Positions 42,734 through 51,597 are shown, counted from the first letter of the stretch. The stretch is DNA of 64,000 nucleotides from Stenotrophomonas maltophilia (GCF_023518235.1 NZ_CP090423.1:806001-870000); one strand, 5' to 3'. The notes: a model not told the origin generated them from the letters alone. Numbers and translations are program-made.

Positions 42734-43924
42734 TCAGAAGCCGATCACCACATCGTTGAGCGGCAGCTGCTGCCGGCGTGGCTGCGGCGACGGGCTGTTC
42801 CAGGCTGGCCCTTGCCCGAACAGCTGCGCCTCCGATTCCGGACCGAAGTACTGGAAGCGATCGAAGACATAGGGAATCCCCTCCGAGCCCTCGAAGTGCA
42901 CGCTGTTGCTCAGCTGGAAATGCAGGTGCGGAGCCGCCGAGTTACCCGATTGGCCGAGTTCGGCCAGGGCCTGCCCGCGCTGCACCGTCTGCCCGGGCCT
43001 GACCTTGATGCTGCCCTTGCGCAGATGGGCATAGCTGGCGAACACGCCGGGCGCGATTTCCAGCACCACGTAGTTGCCGAACAGGCCGGCTTCGGTAAGC
43101 GATGTGGGCTCCGGCTGCGCGGTGAGCGGTGCATGCTCCGGTTCGCCATCGCGGGCATCGCGCACCACGCCGTGGGCCACCGCGATGACCGGTGCCGCAT
43201 AGCCGACCCAGTCCTGGTGGCGCGTGTGTTGCAGGCGCTCGGGAGCGGCATGCACCGCACGGCCCTGTGCGTCCACCCCCACCAGATCGAGCGCGAACCG
43301 CTGGGGGATGGTCAGCGCACCGTTCACCGCCACCAGGCTGCCCCAGTGATGCGACTGCGCCGCCCCGGGGCCTTCGTGCGCGAGCCAGCGCCCTTCCTTC
43401 AGCGGAGGGCCCAGCTGCGGCGGTGACTGCGCAGCGACGGTCACCGCAGCGCCGTCGAGGGAAACGGTGGCGCCCTTGTCCGTGGTGAAATCGATGTGGT
43501 GGCTGAGAACGTGCGGAAGCGGTGCATCGGCTGGCAGGCTCAGCCAGATGAACAGGGTGAGGCGCTTGCCGGCAGCGATCGACAACGGTGCGCCTTCTGC
43601 GGCGGCCGGACGCGCCCATGCTGACAATGCCGCAGCATCCAGCTGCAGCAACGGCGATGCCGAGGTGTCTGCACGCACCTCCAGTCCCTGCGGTGCCAGC
43701 GCGCCGGTATCCCCGTAGAAGTTGCTGATGTGCAGTTCATAGGCCAGGTGGCGCGCGCCGTCGCTGCCATTGAAGGGCGAGGGGGCGAACGGTACGCGCG
43801 CCTCAACCGGGGCAAGCGCCGGCGCCGCGGAGGCCGCGCCGGCGCCAGACAGGGCGGGCAGCAGCAGGGCGGCATGCAGTGCGCAGGCAATGCCGGCCGG
43901 AAACAGATGCAGCCTGCGCAACAT
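42734..43924 (-). CDS. M23/LytM family metallopeptidase-like secreted protein
   Basis: A 396-residue exported protein. After the signal peptide there is a ~200-residue beta-rich N-terminal region, then a LytM domain with AHGVVRDARDG, YVVLEIAPGVFASYAHL and SAAPHLHFQL (HxH near residues 333-335). The first zinc-ligand motif of classical M23 enzymes (HxxxD) is weak, so activity on peptidoglycan is plausible but not certain. It starts 1 base after the stop of the inhibitor-like gene, so the two are co-transcribed. Confidence 0.85.
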   Translation of the reverse strand: MLRRLHLFPAGIACALHAALLLPALSGAGAASAAPALAPVEARVPFAPSPFNGSDGARHLAYELHISNFYGDTGALAPQGLEVRADTSASPLLQLDAAALSAWARPAAAEGAPLSIAAGKRLTLFIWLSLPADAPLPHVLSHHIDFTTDKGATVSLDGAAVTVAAQSPPQLGPPLKEGRWLAHEGPGAAQSHHWGSLVAVNGALTIPQRFALDLVGVDAQGRAVHAAPERLQHTRHQDWVGYAAPVIAVAHGVVRDARDGEPEHAPLTAQPEPTSLTEAGLFGNYVVLEIAPGVFASYAHLRKGSIKVRPGQTVQRGQALAELGQSGNSAAPHLHFQLSNSVHFEGSEGIPYVFDRFQYFGPESEAQLFGQGPAWNSPSPQPRRQQLPLNDVVIGF

Positions 43925-43925
43925 G

Positions 43926-44534
43926 TCAGCGCCCCGTCGGGTTCAGATACAGGCGCGCCCCGTCCGATTCGCGGGCGCCGGACCAGCGCCCCCCACCGGA
44001 GGCACGGAATCGGCCCAGCACGGTGTTGTTGGTATCGGTCAGCAGCAGCTGGTTGCCCGACAGCAGCCAGCGGTTGGCCGAGAAGAAGCCGTCCGGGCAG
44101 CCGGCGGGCACGTAGGCGCTGTAGCCGCCAAACCACTCGTTGTTCTTCAGTTCGATGGTGCAGCTGCTGCCGTTTTCCTGGCCCAGCGTCCAGCGGCCGA
44201 ACAGATCGCCGTCGCGTACATCGGGTTCATTGCGGCGGTGCTCATGCCCCCAGTCGTCACTCCGGTCGTGGAAACCGACCTCGACATCCATGCCGCTGCT
44301 TTCGCTGCGTGACTCGGTATGTGAGCTGCCCTGTGTGGTGGTCTGGGTGGTCATCGCACCACTGTTGCCGGCGGCGGAGACGTCAGCGCTCTGGGTCTGG
44401 GTGCTGCTGGTCTGTGTAGTCTGGTCGGTGCGGGTGGTCTGTTGGCCGACGCCGAACGAGGCGTCCTGGGCCAGGGCGGGCAGGGCCAGACAGCACAGTG
44501 CGGACAGGCAGGTACGGGCAAGCACGGCAGCCAT
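43926..44534 (-). CDS. AprI/Inh family metalloprotease inhibitor-like protein
   Basis: A 202-residue secreted protein: signal peptide (~1-22), a Ser/Thr/Gln-rich linker (~25-85), and a C-terminal Inh-type beta-barrel (GRWTLGQENGSSCTIELKNNEW, CPDGFFSANRW, LTDTNNTVLGRFR). Known Inh/AprI proteins plug serralysin-type metalloproteases in the periplasm. Here the partner in the operon is an M23-type gene instead of a serralysin, so the target is unclear. The long Ser/Thr/Gln linker is unusual for this family. Confidence 0.83.
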   Translation of the reverse strand: MAAVLARTCLSALCCLALPALAQDASFGVGQQTTRTDQTTQTSSTQTQSADVSAAGNSGAMTTQTTTQGSSHTESRSESSGMDVEVGFHDRSDDWGHEHRRNEPDVRDGDLFGRWTLGQENGSSCTIELKNNEWFGGYSAYVPAGCPDGFFSANRWLLSGNQLLLTDTNNTVLGRFRASGGGRWSGARESDGARLYLNPTGR

Positions 44535-44636
44535 CGCAGGATCCTCGGGCGGGAGTCCGGGCGAGTATCCGACCGGCGGGGCGGGAGAGCGCGTGATGGT
44601 ACATCGCTGCGTTCCGAGCCACCGTGGTCGCCGCTC

Positions 44637-44853
44637 TCAATCGGCCATCACCCGGCCGATGGCATCGGCCAGCAGGGCACGCACCCTGGTTGGCGGTAGG
44701 TCCGGATCGCGCACTGCGCGCATCGCCAGGCCCTCCACCAGCACACGCAGCAGCAGGGTGCGGCCAGCGATCCGTTCCTCGTCGATGGACTTGCCCAGGC
44801 GCTGGTCGCCGATGCACCGCAGGCCGTCGCGCCCCAGGCTACTGCCGCCAACG
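44637..44853 (-). pseudogene. Remnant of a TetR-type regulator (C-terminal end)
   Basis: About 70 codons ending at TGA 44637-44639 encode a Leu/Arg-rich helical C-terminus (RIAGRTLLLRVLVEGLAMRAV, then RVRALLADAIGRVMAD) like the end of TetR proteins. Upstream the frame dissolves into the antisense of the adjacent phosphatase remnant, with no N-terminal DNA-binding domain. It appears to be the surviving end of a deleted gene. Confidence 0.55.
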
Positions 44854-44874
44854 TGAAGCCCGTGGCCGCCGACG

Positions 44875-45076
44875 ATGATGACCCACTTCCCCGATTTACT
44901 CGGCGAGGTCGATGTGCAGTGGCTGGGCCACAGCCAAGCGCAGTCCAGGCAGGTATTGCAGGGCATCGCCGCACAACAGGATGGCGCGGTGCTGTTCCAT
45001 TGCATGGCCGGCAAGGACCGCACCGGCATCATTGCCGGCCTGCTGCTGGACCTGGCCGGCGTGCCGAAGGCAGGTG
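44875..45076 (+). pseudogene. Remnant of a tyrosine phosphatase gene (central part)
   Basis: The frame encodes VLFHCMAGKDRTGIIAGLLLDLAGVP, containing the tyrosine-phosphatase P-loop HCxxGKDRTG. The usual ~100 residues upstream (substrate region) and the C-terminal helices are missing: homologous sequence stops at about 45075 and the frame then runs antisense into the tyrosinase gene (to 45228). With the TetR remnant on the other side, this looks like a deletion scar joining two former genes. Confidence 0.6.
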
Positions 45077-45106
45077 CCGGACAGTGCCGGCACCTGCCGT
45101 ACGCCA

Positions 45107-46771
45107 TCATGGCTGCTGCGGTGCCACAAGAATGGACGCATCCAGCACCGGGAATGTCTGCGGCGCCTGGCCGGACGACGCAACCAGACGGATCTCCAGC
45201 GTCCTCGCCCCGCCAGCGGCGGCGTTGAGTGCCTGTAGTGCCCCCAGTTTCTGCGGCAACGGCACCGCAAACGTGGTGGGATGACTGTGGTCCATGCCGG
45301 GCATGCTTGGGCCAAAGAACGATACGGTGCCCGCGTAGTAGGGGCTGTCGGCCGCTACCGAGGTGGTGCCTGCGGGCGCGTTGATCAGCACGTCGAACTC
45401 GCGGGTGTTGTTCAACCCGCGTGGTCGTTCCAGCGTCACCTCGGCGATCAGCTGACGTGGCCCTGCCGATGCCAGGTGCGCGCGCACCGCTTCATCGGGG
45501 ATGGCCACGCGCACCGCGCCGTCGGAACGCGTGCCGCGCACCAGCCGCACCGCACCGGCGGCGGCCGGTTGCGCGGCGGTCTTCAGCAGGTCGTTGCGGC
45601 CCGGGTAGACGTAGTCGTAGTCGAAGGCCGTGGTGGAGAAGAACGCACTGGCCGGACGCTCGCCGACGAAGCCACCCTGCGCGTTGACGAAGAAGCGGAA
45701 CGGCTCGTTCATGAACTGGCGCCGCTGCTCGACGTCCACCGGCATGATCGGCTTGCCTCGCTGGTACTGCAGCTGCGTCCACACATCCCACAGGCGGTCC
45801 ATGTTGGCGTGGTGCAGGTAGAAGATCGGATCCAGCGGCGACAGGAAGTTGGTCATGTTGCCGTACGGGCCGGGATCGACCGCGCCAACACCGCCGATGC
45901 AGTTGTGCACCTTGTTGTGCGGGAAGCCTTCGAGCACCGAGAATTTCGTGGCGCCATCCGGTTGCACCACGTGTGAGGCCGTGCGCGAACTGGTGAAGCT
46001 GCGGCTGACATCGGCGTTGTAGAACTCCACCGGCGACAGCCCGGCATGGATGGTGTCGGGTGAAACCGCCGAGCGCGTCTTGTCGTCGAAGCCGGGGTTT
46101 TCCCGCCACAGATAGCGCGCGCCGCAGGTGATCGCGTAGGCCGCGTTGCCGGAGATGCCGGTCTTCTCGGTGGCGCTGTAGCCGGTCACATCGTTCCAGA
46201 CATCGTCTGCGGTGAGATAGCCGCGCAGCTTGAGTTGTCCGCGCTGCCCGGCATCGAGCGAATCCCAGTAACGCTGCAGCGCCGGCCGCATGAAGCGGGT
46301 GAACACCGCCAGGTTGCGCGTGTAGGGGGCGTAGGCGCTGTCAGTAGGCGACAGCACCCCATCGAACATCGCCGGCGGAATGCGCGGCAGCTCGGTCCAG
46401 TCCCAGTAGGGCATCGCGAACTGCGGATCACCACTGAGCGTGCGGATGGTCTGCTCGAAGTAGCCCACATAGCCACGGTGCCAGACGTAGAACCACCAGT
46501 TGCCGTGCGGGCAGTCCATCAGGTGCACGAAGGCATTGCGGAACCAGTTGCGCGGATCATTCGCCGGCAGTTTCAGCATGGCCTCGATGCCGCGCGCGTA
46601 GCTTTTCAGCATGCCCTGGCCTTCGGGGCTGGTGACGCTGTAGCGGTGGTAGCGAGCCTGCACGGCCTTGTCGGCCGGCGCGGCGCCGCTAGCCCAGGCC
46701 CCGGGTGCGATCAGTGACGCCAGTGACGCACTGGCGGTGCTGGCAAGAAAATCACGACGTGTGTAGCGCAT
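45107..46771 (-). CDS. Tat-exported tyrosinase family copper oxidase
   Basis: A 554-residue type-3 copper protein. The start has a twin-arginine signal (RRDFLASTASASLASLIA). CuA ligands are H83, H89 and H98 in HLMDCPHGNWWFYVWH; CuB ligands are in FPHNKVHN (~285-289) and the DPIFYLHHANMDRLW block (~319). The C-terminal ~130 residues form a beta-rich domain as in plant and bacterial polyphenol oxidases. It should hydroxylate or oxidise phenols to quinones, possibly for melanin, in the periplasm after folding with copper. No caddie protein is adjacent. Confidence 0.92.
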   Translation of the reverse strand: MRYTRRDFLASTASASLASLIAPGAWASGAAPADKAVQARYHRYSVTSPEGQGMLKSYARGIEAMLKLPANDPRNWFRNAFVHLMDCPHGNWWFYVWHRGYVGYFEQTIRTLSGDPQFAMPYWDWTELPRIPPAMFDGVLSPTDSAYAPYTRNLAVFTRFMRPALQRYWDSLDAGQRGQLKLRGYLTADDVWNDVTGYSATEKTGISGNAAYAITCGARYLWRENPGFDDKTRSAVSPDTIHAGLSPVEFYNADVSRSFTSSRTASHVVQPDGATKFSVLEGFPHNKVHNCIGGVGAVDPGPYGNMTNFLSPLDPIFYLHHANMDRLWDVWTQLQYQRGKPIMPVDVEQRRQFMNEPFRFFVNAQGGFVGERPASAFFSTTAFDYDYVYPGRNDLLKTAAQPAAAGAVRLVRGTRSDGAVRVAIPDEAVRAHLASAGPRQLIAEVTLERPRGLNNTREFDVLINAPAGTTSVAADSPYYAGTVSFFGPSMPGMDHSHPTTFAVPLPQKLGALQALNAAAGGARTLEIRLVASSGQAPQTFPVLDASILVAPQQP

Positions 46772-47030
46772 GGCCTTCCCCCTGGTGATTGGTTGAACCG
46801 CGTTGGGTTACAAATCACTGGCAGGGCCGGCGGCAGCAGGGCGGCCGGCCCGACGGGGCCATCCAGCCCCGCCGCTTCCACCGGCTGGCGCAGTGATGGC
46901 CGGGGTGGAAGCGGCGGTAGTATAGGCATGTGCCTTCGCGACGATCTGCGAAGCAAGCCACAGACAGCGGCGCGCGCACCACGCCGCGGCTGAAGCTGTT
47001 CACCGTCGTCGTCGGGGCGTCTTCGACCTC

Positions 47031-47053
47031 AGCCAGGCATGGCCTGGCTCTAC
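47031..47053. repeat. SMAG-type palindrome overlapping a gene end
   Basis: AGCCAGGC-at-GGCCTGGCTCTAC, an inverted repeat with the CTAC (GTAG) edge. It covers the stop codon region of the 85-residue protein ending at 47050, and may serve as its transcript end. Confidence 0.65.
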
Positions 47054-47307
47054 GGCTCCGGTTTCACGCGGACCACGCGCCGTCGATACTCGTACACGTT
47101 GTCGCCGTCGATGCGCGTGGCTTCAGTGCCCCGCACCTGGCCCACCTTCTGGTTGGAGCCGGTGACCGGTTTCGCCTTGACCTCGGTCTCGTGCTCGAAG
47201 GCGTGCGATTTGTCGGTATTGCGGTAGTAGCGATACAGCGCCCAGTACAGCGCGGTTGCGCCGGCCGGGCCTGCCGCCAACAGCCAGAGGCCACTGTCGT
47301 CGCTCAT
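47050..47307 (-). CDS. Small membrane-anchored protein, unknown function
   Basis: An 85-residue protein with one N-terminal hydrophobic segment (GLWLLAAGPAGATALYWALY) and a charged remainder (HETEVKAKPVTGSNQKVGQV). No family is recognised. It overlaps the zinc-ribbon gene end by 4 bases (ATGA), so it is the last gene of the SPFH/zinc-ribbon operon and probably works with those proteins. Confidence 0.75.
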   Translation of the reverse strand: MSDDSGLWLLAAGPAGATALYWALYRYYRNTDKSHAFEHETEVKAKPVTGSNQKVGQVRGTEATRIDGDNVYEYRRRVVRVKPEP

Positions 47308-48656
47308 GAGGTTGCCATCAGGATTGCAATTGCGAGGGTTTCGATGACGGTGCCGGCGGCCAGTGCCGCCAGCAGCATCTTCCATTGCTGCACCGGCACG
47401 CTGCCCATGGTTTCGCCGGTGCGGCCGTTCACTGCGATGTAGTGCAGCATGCCGCCATTGCGGCCAGGCTGGTGGTAGGAGTAAAGCCAGACCGGCAGGT
47501 ACATCGATACCCAGCGGGTGCCGTGGACTTCCAGCTGCTCCTGCTCCCAGCGCACGCCGCGGTTGTAGCCGCGTACCGATGCTTCCACCTGCGAGCGCGC
47601 GATCGACAGCAGCTGGTCCTCCAGCCGCGGACGCAGTTTCTCCACGTCCACGTTGCGCTTCTCCGAGGTGAAACCGGCCAGGTAGGAGGCGTTCCACTTC
47701 ACCGCGTTCTTGGTGTCGAACGGCAGGATGGTGTTGATGATGTTGTTGGTGTTGGCGCTGACATCCAGGTTGCCGCGCTCGGCCGAAGATTCCATCTGCA
47801 GATCGTCGACGGTGAAATCGACCTGGCGCTCGATCTGGTAGACATCGGCGTCATACACGGTGCGCTTGTTCTTGTCGTTGCCCACTTCGTAGCGGCGGGT
47901 CTGGATCTCGCCCTTGCCGGCCACCGCTGCGCTGACATTGCTGTCGACAATCATGTAGGGCAGGTACACGCCCACCACGTTTTCCGGGGTGAACTGCTGC
48001 TTGAAGGCCTTCAGCGCGAACAGCCGGCGCTTGTCCACGAACTGGCGGATGCGCGCGACCGCATCGTCCTTGCTGATATGGAAGGGCAGCACGGCATCGG
48101 GCACGGCGCCGTTGGCGATCTGCTCGTTGACGCCGAACACATGCCGGCACCAATGGCAGCGTGCGGTCATGGTGCTTTCGGTGTTGACCGTCACCTCGGC
48201 ACCACAGCCGGTGCACTTGAAGGTCATCAGCGCTGAGGTGTCGGCATCGATGTCACGCGCACCGGAGGCGATGACGGTGCCGCGCAGCTGGTCGATGTCC
48301 TCGCCCAGCCCGAATGCCTCTTCCACCCGCTCGCCCTGCCATTGGTGACGGCAGTACAGGCAGATGAGGATGTCGGTGCCGGGCTTGGGCCGGATGTCGG
48401 TGGCGCCGCACTTGGGACAGCGGTTGAGGCCGTCCTTCAGTTCGCGGGCCGAGGTATCGATGGCCAGCGGGTCGGGCGCTTCCACTTCATCGCGGATCGC
48501 CTGTGGCAGTTTCGAGGTATCCAGCGGAAAGCTGCCGGGCAGGGGAGGTACGTCCTGCGGCGAACCCGGGCCATCGAGCGACGCCGCCGGCAGCGGCGGC
48601 GGTGTCGCAGGCGCGGATCCGGGCAGCGGCGGTGGGCCGTTTCGGGAATCGGACAT
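47304..48656 (-). CDS. Zinc-ribbon membrane-tethered protein (TFIIB-type zinc ribbons)
   Basis: A 450-residue protein. A Pro-rich start (~1-50) leads to two zinc-ribbon units: CPKCGATDI...CLYCRHQW, and CTGCGAEV...CHWCRHVFG. A long mixed domain (~200-420) follows, and one membrane helix ends the protein (LAALAAGTVIETLAIAILMA). It resembles uncharacterised zinc-ribbon proteins paired with SPFH/SHOCT proteins. It lies 21 bases after the SPFH gene. Function is unknown; membrane-stress control is a possibility. Confidence 0.82.
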   Translation of the reverse strand: MSDSRNGPPPLPGSAPATPPPLPAASLDGPGSPQDVPPLPGSFPLDTSKLPQAIRDEVEAPDPLAIDTSARELKDGLNRCPKCGATDIRPKPGTDILICLYCRHQWQGERVEEAFGLGEDIDQLRGTVIASGARDIDADTSALMTFKCTGCGAEVTVNTESTMTARCHWCRHVFGVNEQIANGAVPDAVLPFHISKDDAVARIRQFVDKRRLFALKAFKQQFTPENVVGVYLPYMIVDSNVSAAVAGKGEIQTRRYEVGNDKNKRTVYDADVYQIERQVDFTVDDLQMESSAERGNLDVSANTNNIINTILPFDTKNAVKWNASYLAGFTSEKRNVDVEKLRPRLEDQLLSIARSQVEASVRGYNRGVRWEQEQLEVHGTRWVSMYLPVWLYSYHQPGRNGGMLHYIAVNGRTGETMGSVPVQQWKMLLAALAAGTVIETLAIAILMATS

Positions 48657-48677
48657 GGTCGTCGTGCGTCCTGCCGG

Positions 48678-49817
48678 TTACAGGCCCAGTGCCTTGGCCT
48701 TCAGCGCGTCGTAGTCGCTCTGGGTGATCAGGCCCAGATCCAGCATCTCCTTGGCCTTCTTCAGCTTGGCCACTGGGTCATCGGCGGCCGGCGTCACCGG
48801 CTGCTGCATGCCGCCCACGCCGAACATGCCCGAGGCCATGCCGACGCCCACCAGGCCCGCCGCGCCACCGTTCTCGCCGGCCGACTGGATGCCCTGGGCT
48901 ACGCTGGCCTGCAGGTTGGAATTGCCGCGCGAACCGGACAGCGCATCGGCGCGCTGCACGGTCTTCAGCAGTTCGCGGGTGTTGGCGTCGTACTCGATGG
49001 AGACGATCGCGGTCTTGACGATGGCCAGGCCGCGGTCGGACTTCCACTGGTAGCCCTGTTCCACCGCGGCCGACAGGCTCTGCGCGAAGCCCAGCGAATC
49101 CTGCTGCAGCTTGGTGATGCGGTTGCCCTTGCCGGGATCGTTGGTATACAGGCTGAACGCCGGCGCCAGTGAACCGACCACTTCATTGAACAGCTGGCTG
49201 GCCGCCGCATTGTCCAGGTCGGTGAAGTCGAACACCTGGCCCGGCCGCAGGTAGCTGGCCGGTACGAAGTTCTTCACGAACAGGATCGGGTCAACGATCT
49301 TCAGCGTGTACGAACCGCGCGTGACCGCGCCGACCTGGGTGTTGAGGAAACCGTCGTCCCAATAGATTTCCGACTGGGTGCCGAAGCGGTTGTCCGGTAG
49401 TTCCTTCAGCGACACGAAATAGGCGGCCTGCTGCGAGCCCGGCTGGCCACCGAACTTGAAGCGTTCCCAGCTCTGCTTGATGAAGGTGCTGACCAGGCCG
49501 TCACCGGCGAAGATCGACTGCGAATTCAGATCGTCCGAGCGCCACTCGTAGCCGCCGGGTTCGGCAACGAACGCGGTAATGGCACCGTCCTGGAACAGCA
49601 GCAGGCCATAGCCCTCCGGCACGATGATCTTCGAGCCGTTGCTGATGATGTTGGACGAGCCGCTGGTGTTGGAGCCCCGGCCGCCATTGGTACCCTGGGC
49701 CACCGCGGCGAACAGTGCGGCGGTGGACGGCAGCCCCGTCGGCACGGTGTAGAAGTCCTTCCACTGGTCGGCCAGCACGCCGCCGACTGCACCCTTCACT
49801 GCCTGCACCAGACCCAT
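48678..49817 (-). CDS. SPFH/band-7-type protein with C-terminal SHOCT motif
   Basis: A 379-residue protein like the YdjI/virion-core-type SPFH group. The SPFH region (~50-290) includes VPEGYGLLLFQDGAITAFVAEPGGYEW and a beta-strand/helix core. A Gly/Ala/Met-rich linker leads to a short C-terminal SHOCT motif (DPVAKLKKAKEMLDLGLITQSDYDALKAKAL). No membrane helix is clear; such proteins often associate with membranes peripherally. First gene of an operon with the zinc-ribbon protein and a small membrane protein. Confidence 0.85.
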   Translation of the reverse strand: MGLVQAVKGAVGGVLADQWKDFYTVPTGLPSTAALFAAVAQGTNGGRGSNTSGSSNIISNGSKIIVPEGYGLLLFQDGAITAFVAEPGGYEWRSDDLNSQSIFAGDGLVSTFIKQSWERFKFGGQPGSQQAAYFVSLKELPDNRFGTQSEIYWDDGFLNTQVGAVTRGSYTLKIVDPILFVKNFVPASYLRPGQVFDFTDLDNAAASQLFNEVVGSLAPAFSLYTNDPGKGNRITKLQQDSLGFAQSLSAAVEQGYQWKSDRGLAIVKTAIVSIEYDANTRELLKTVQRADALSGSRGNSNLQASVAQGIQSAGENGGAAGLVGVGMASGMFGVGGMQQPVTPAADDPVAKLKKAKEMLDLGLITQSDYDALKAKALGL

Positions 49818-49839
49818 GATCCGCTCCCTGAGATTCGTG

Positions 49840-49858
49840 GGCAGGCACCATGCCTGCC
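49840..49858. repeat. REP-like inverted repeat GGCAGGCA-cca-TGCCTGCC
   Basis: A perfect 8-bp inverted repeat with a 3-base centre, preceded by GTG, resembling a single SMAG-like unit. It sits 23 bases before the SPFH gene start, an unusual position for a repeat of this kind. Confidence 0.55.
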
Positions 49859-49928
49859 AAGCTGGACCGAATATAGCAGCGGGCGCCGACCGCTGTGGTG
49901 CCGGAAGATGAACCCGGAGCAGCGCGGG

Positions 49929-50813
49929 TCAGTGCCGGTCGGTGCCGGCCCGTCCGGCACGGACGGCCAGCAGTACGGCGGCCATGTCCAACCTACCCAG
50001 ACCCATCTGCTGGGCACGGGCGAACAGCGCGTCGCTGTCCTCGATCAGTGCGGCGTGCATGCCGGCCTCGCGCGCCGCACCGGCCACCAGTCCGCTGTTC
50101 TTCAGAACGTCGGTGATCGATGCCTGCACCTGGAAATCGTCGCGGATCATCTTGTCCAGCTTGATCCGCGACACGTCGCTGGCCATCGGGCCGGCATTGA
50201 GCACCTCGGCGAAGCGCTCCAGCGCGATGCCGTGCTTTTCGGCGAAGTGCACTGCCTCGGCCAGCCCGGTGACCAGCGTGATGAGGTACAGGTTCACCGC
50301 CAGCTTCATGCGCAGCGCCGACGGAACCGGGCCGCAGGCGACGCATTGCCGGCCCAGTGGCGCCAGCAGGGCTGTGGCCTGCTCAATATCGGTCGGTGCC
50401 CCGGCCAGAAGGATGACCAGCTGTGCGGCCTCGGCCTGCACGCGCGATCCGGACACCGGCGCCTCCACGTAGCGCCCGCCCGCACCGCGCACCTGTTCGC
50501 ACAAGGCCTGTGAAAACGCGGCGGAACTGGTGCCCATGTTGATCAGCAGGCGGCCCTGCACGCGTTCGCGGAAGGCCGCGCCGTGGCGGTCCAGCACGCT
50601 GCCGATGGCCTCGTCATGGGCCAGCATCAGGATCAGGGTGTCGCACGCCGCGAACACCTCGTCGAGCGATGCGCACACCCCGATGCCCGCCGCCTGCGCA
50701 GCAGGATAGGTACGCCCGGAGCGCGACCAGCCCAGCACGGCGGTGCCTGAGCGCGCCAGGTGACCCGCCATCGGCGTTCCCATCACGCCCAGGCCGATGA
50801 ATCCAACAGGCAT
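49929..50813 (-). CDS. 3-hydroxyisobutyrate dehydrogenase-like NAD(P)-dependent oxidoreductase
   Basis: A 294-residue beta-hydroxyacid dehydrogenase. The nucleotide-binding fold begins FIGLGVMGTPMAGHLARSG; the substrate motif VEAPVSGSRVQAE and catalytic Lys in LRMKLAVNLYLI follow. The family includes 3-hydroxyisobutyrate, tartronate-semialdehyde and glyoxylate/succinic-semialdehyde reductases; the substrate cannot be told here. It stands alone on the minus strand. Confidence 0.9.
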   Translation of the reverse strand: MPVGFIGLGVMGTPMAGHLARSGTAVLGWSRSGRTYPAAQAAGIGVCASLDEVFAACDTLILMLAHDEAIGSVLDRHGAAFRERVQGRLLINMGTSSAAFSQALCEQVRGAGGRYVEAPVSGSRVQAEAAQLVILLAGAPTDIEQATALLAPLGRQCVACGPVPSALRMKLAVNLYLITLVTGLAEAVHFAEKHGIALERFAEVLNAGPMASDVSRIKLDKMIRDDFQVQASITDVLKNSGLVAGAAREAGMHAALIEDSDALFARAQQMGLGRLDMAAVLLAVRAGRAGTDRH

Positions 50814-50870
50814 GACAGACTCCGGATCATGGCAGGGCGCCCATCATGCCGCAGAACGGTCCTGCCTGGC

Positions 50871-51137
50871 TCAGGCGCCAGCGCGCAGGATCAGCGCGTA
50901 ACCCACCAGCAGCAGTACGCACAACGGCAGCGTGACGAACGAAGCGATCAGCCAGCGCAGTGCCTTGCGCGAGGCCACGGTGGCGGCACCGATCTGGCCG
51001 GCGGCCAGCAGTGACGAGGTGCGGTTGGCGTAGACCGTGGCGACGATGCCGAACGGCCAGAAGCCACCGAAGATGCTCAGGATGGCCCACATCAGGTAGT
51101 TCTTCGGGGCCGTGGTGGTGCCGGTGGTACGTTCCAT
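50871..51137 (-). CDS. CD225/dispanin-like small membrane protein
   Basis: An 88-residue protein with two hydrophobic segments: MWAILSIFGGFWPFGIVATVYA, followed by VASRKALRWLIASFVTLPLCVLLLV. The FGGFWPFGIVATVYA stretch resembles the CD225/interferon-induced transmembrane signature. Function in bacteria is unknown. The start at 51137 avoids a long N-terminal extension without homology. Confidence 0.78.
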   Translation of the reverse strand: MERTTGTTTAPKNYLMWAILSIFGGFWPFGIVATVYANRTSSLLAAGQIGAATVASRKALRWLIASFVTLPLCVLLLVGYALILRAGA

Positions 51138-51597
51138 GCAGTGAATCTCCGTGATTGGGGCGCGGATTATGTACGGCGCGTACGGCGCTGGGAACGGGCT
51201 GAACGCTGAGCAATGGCCAGTCATCACTGGCAGGCGCCAAAGCAACGTCTCGGCCTGCCATTGGTGCCTCCACTACGAGAGGCGCCACGCCGGTTCTGAA
51301 TATTCACGTGATTATCATCACGATTTTCCTGAAACTCACTTTCGATAATCGGGAGCAGCGACGCCGGCCAGGGTGTTGCAGGTATCCCGATCCGTCCGAC
51401 GTCCGCATCGTCGAGCTACCGACGGCAACTCCCTGGGGGCATGGGGGCGGACAGCGTGAACGTTGATCTGCGTATGCAACGGCTGGCGCGGGGTGCGGCG
51501 ACGGCATCGCAGCATCACGCAATGAGGCCAGAACGCTACGCATTGCGCGATCGGCTGGTGCAACGGCACCGGGTCGCCATTCGAAAGGGGAGTTTCA
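51138..51597. other. Divergent regulatory region before the R-body regulator
   Basis: About 460 bases between the CD225-like gene and the regulator at 51598. An AT-rich patch at 51297-51350 holds a CRP/Clp-like palindrome at 51307-51322. A purine-rich AAAGGGGAG precedes the regulator start. I see no additional gene. Confidence 0.6.
51307..51322. promoter_or_regulatory. CRP/Clp-like palindrome CGTGA-N6-TCACG
   Basis: CGTGATTATCATCACG matches the CRP-family half-site pattern GTGA-N6-TCAC with symmetric outer C/G. Clp is the Xanthomonadaceae member of this family and is inhibited by c-di-GMP. It lies 276 bases before the start of the AAA+/AraC regulator. Clp control is an inference from motif shape alone. 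Confidence 0.45.
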
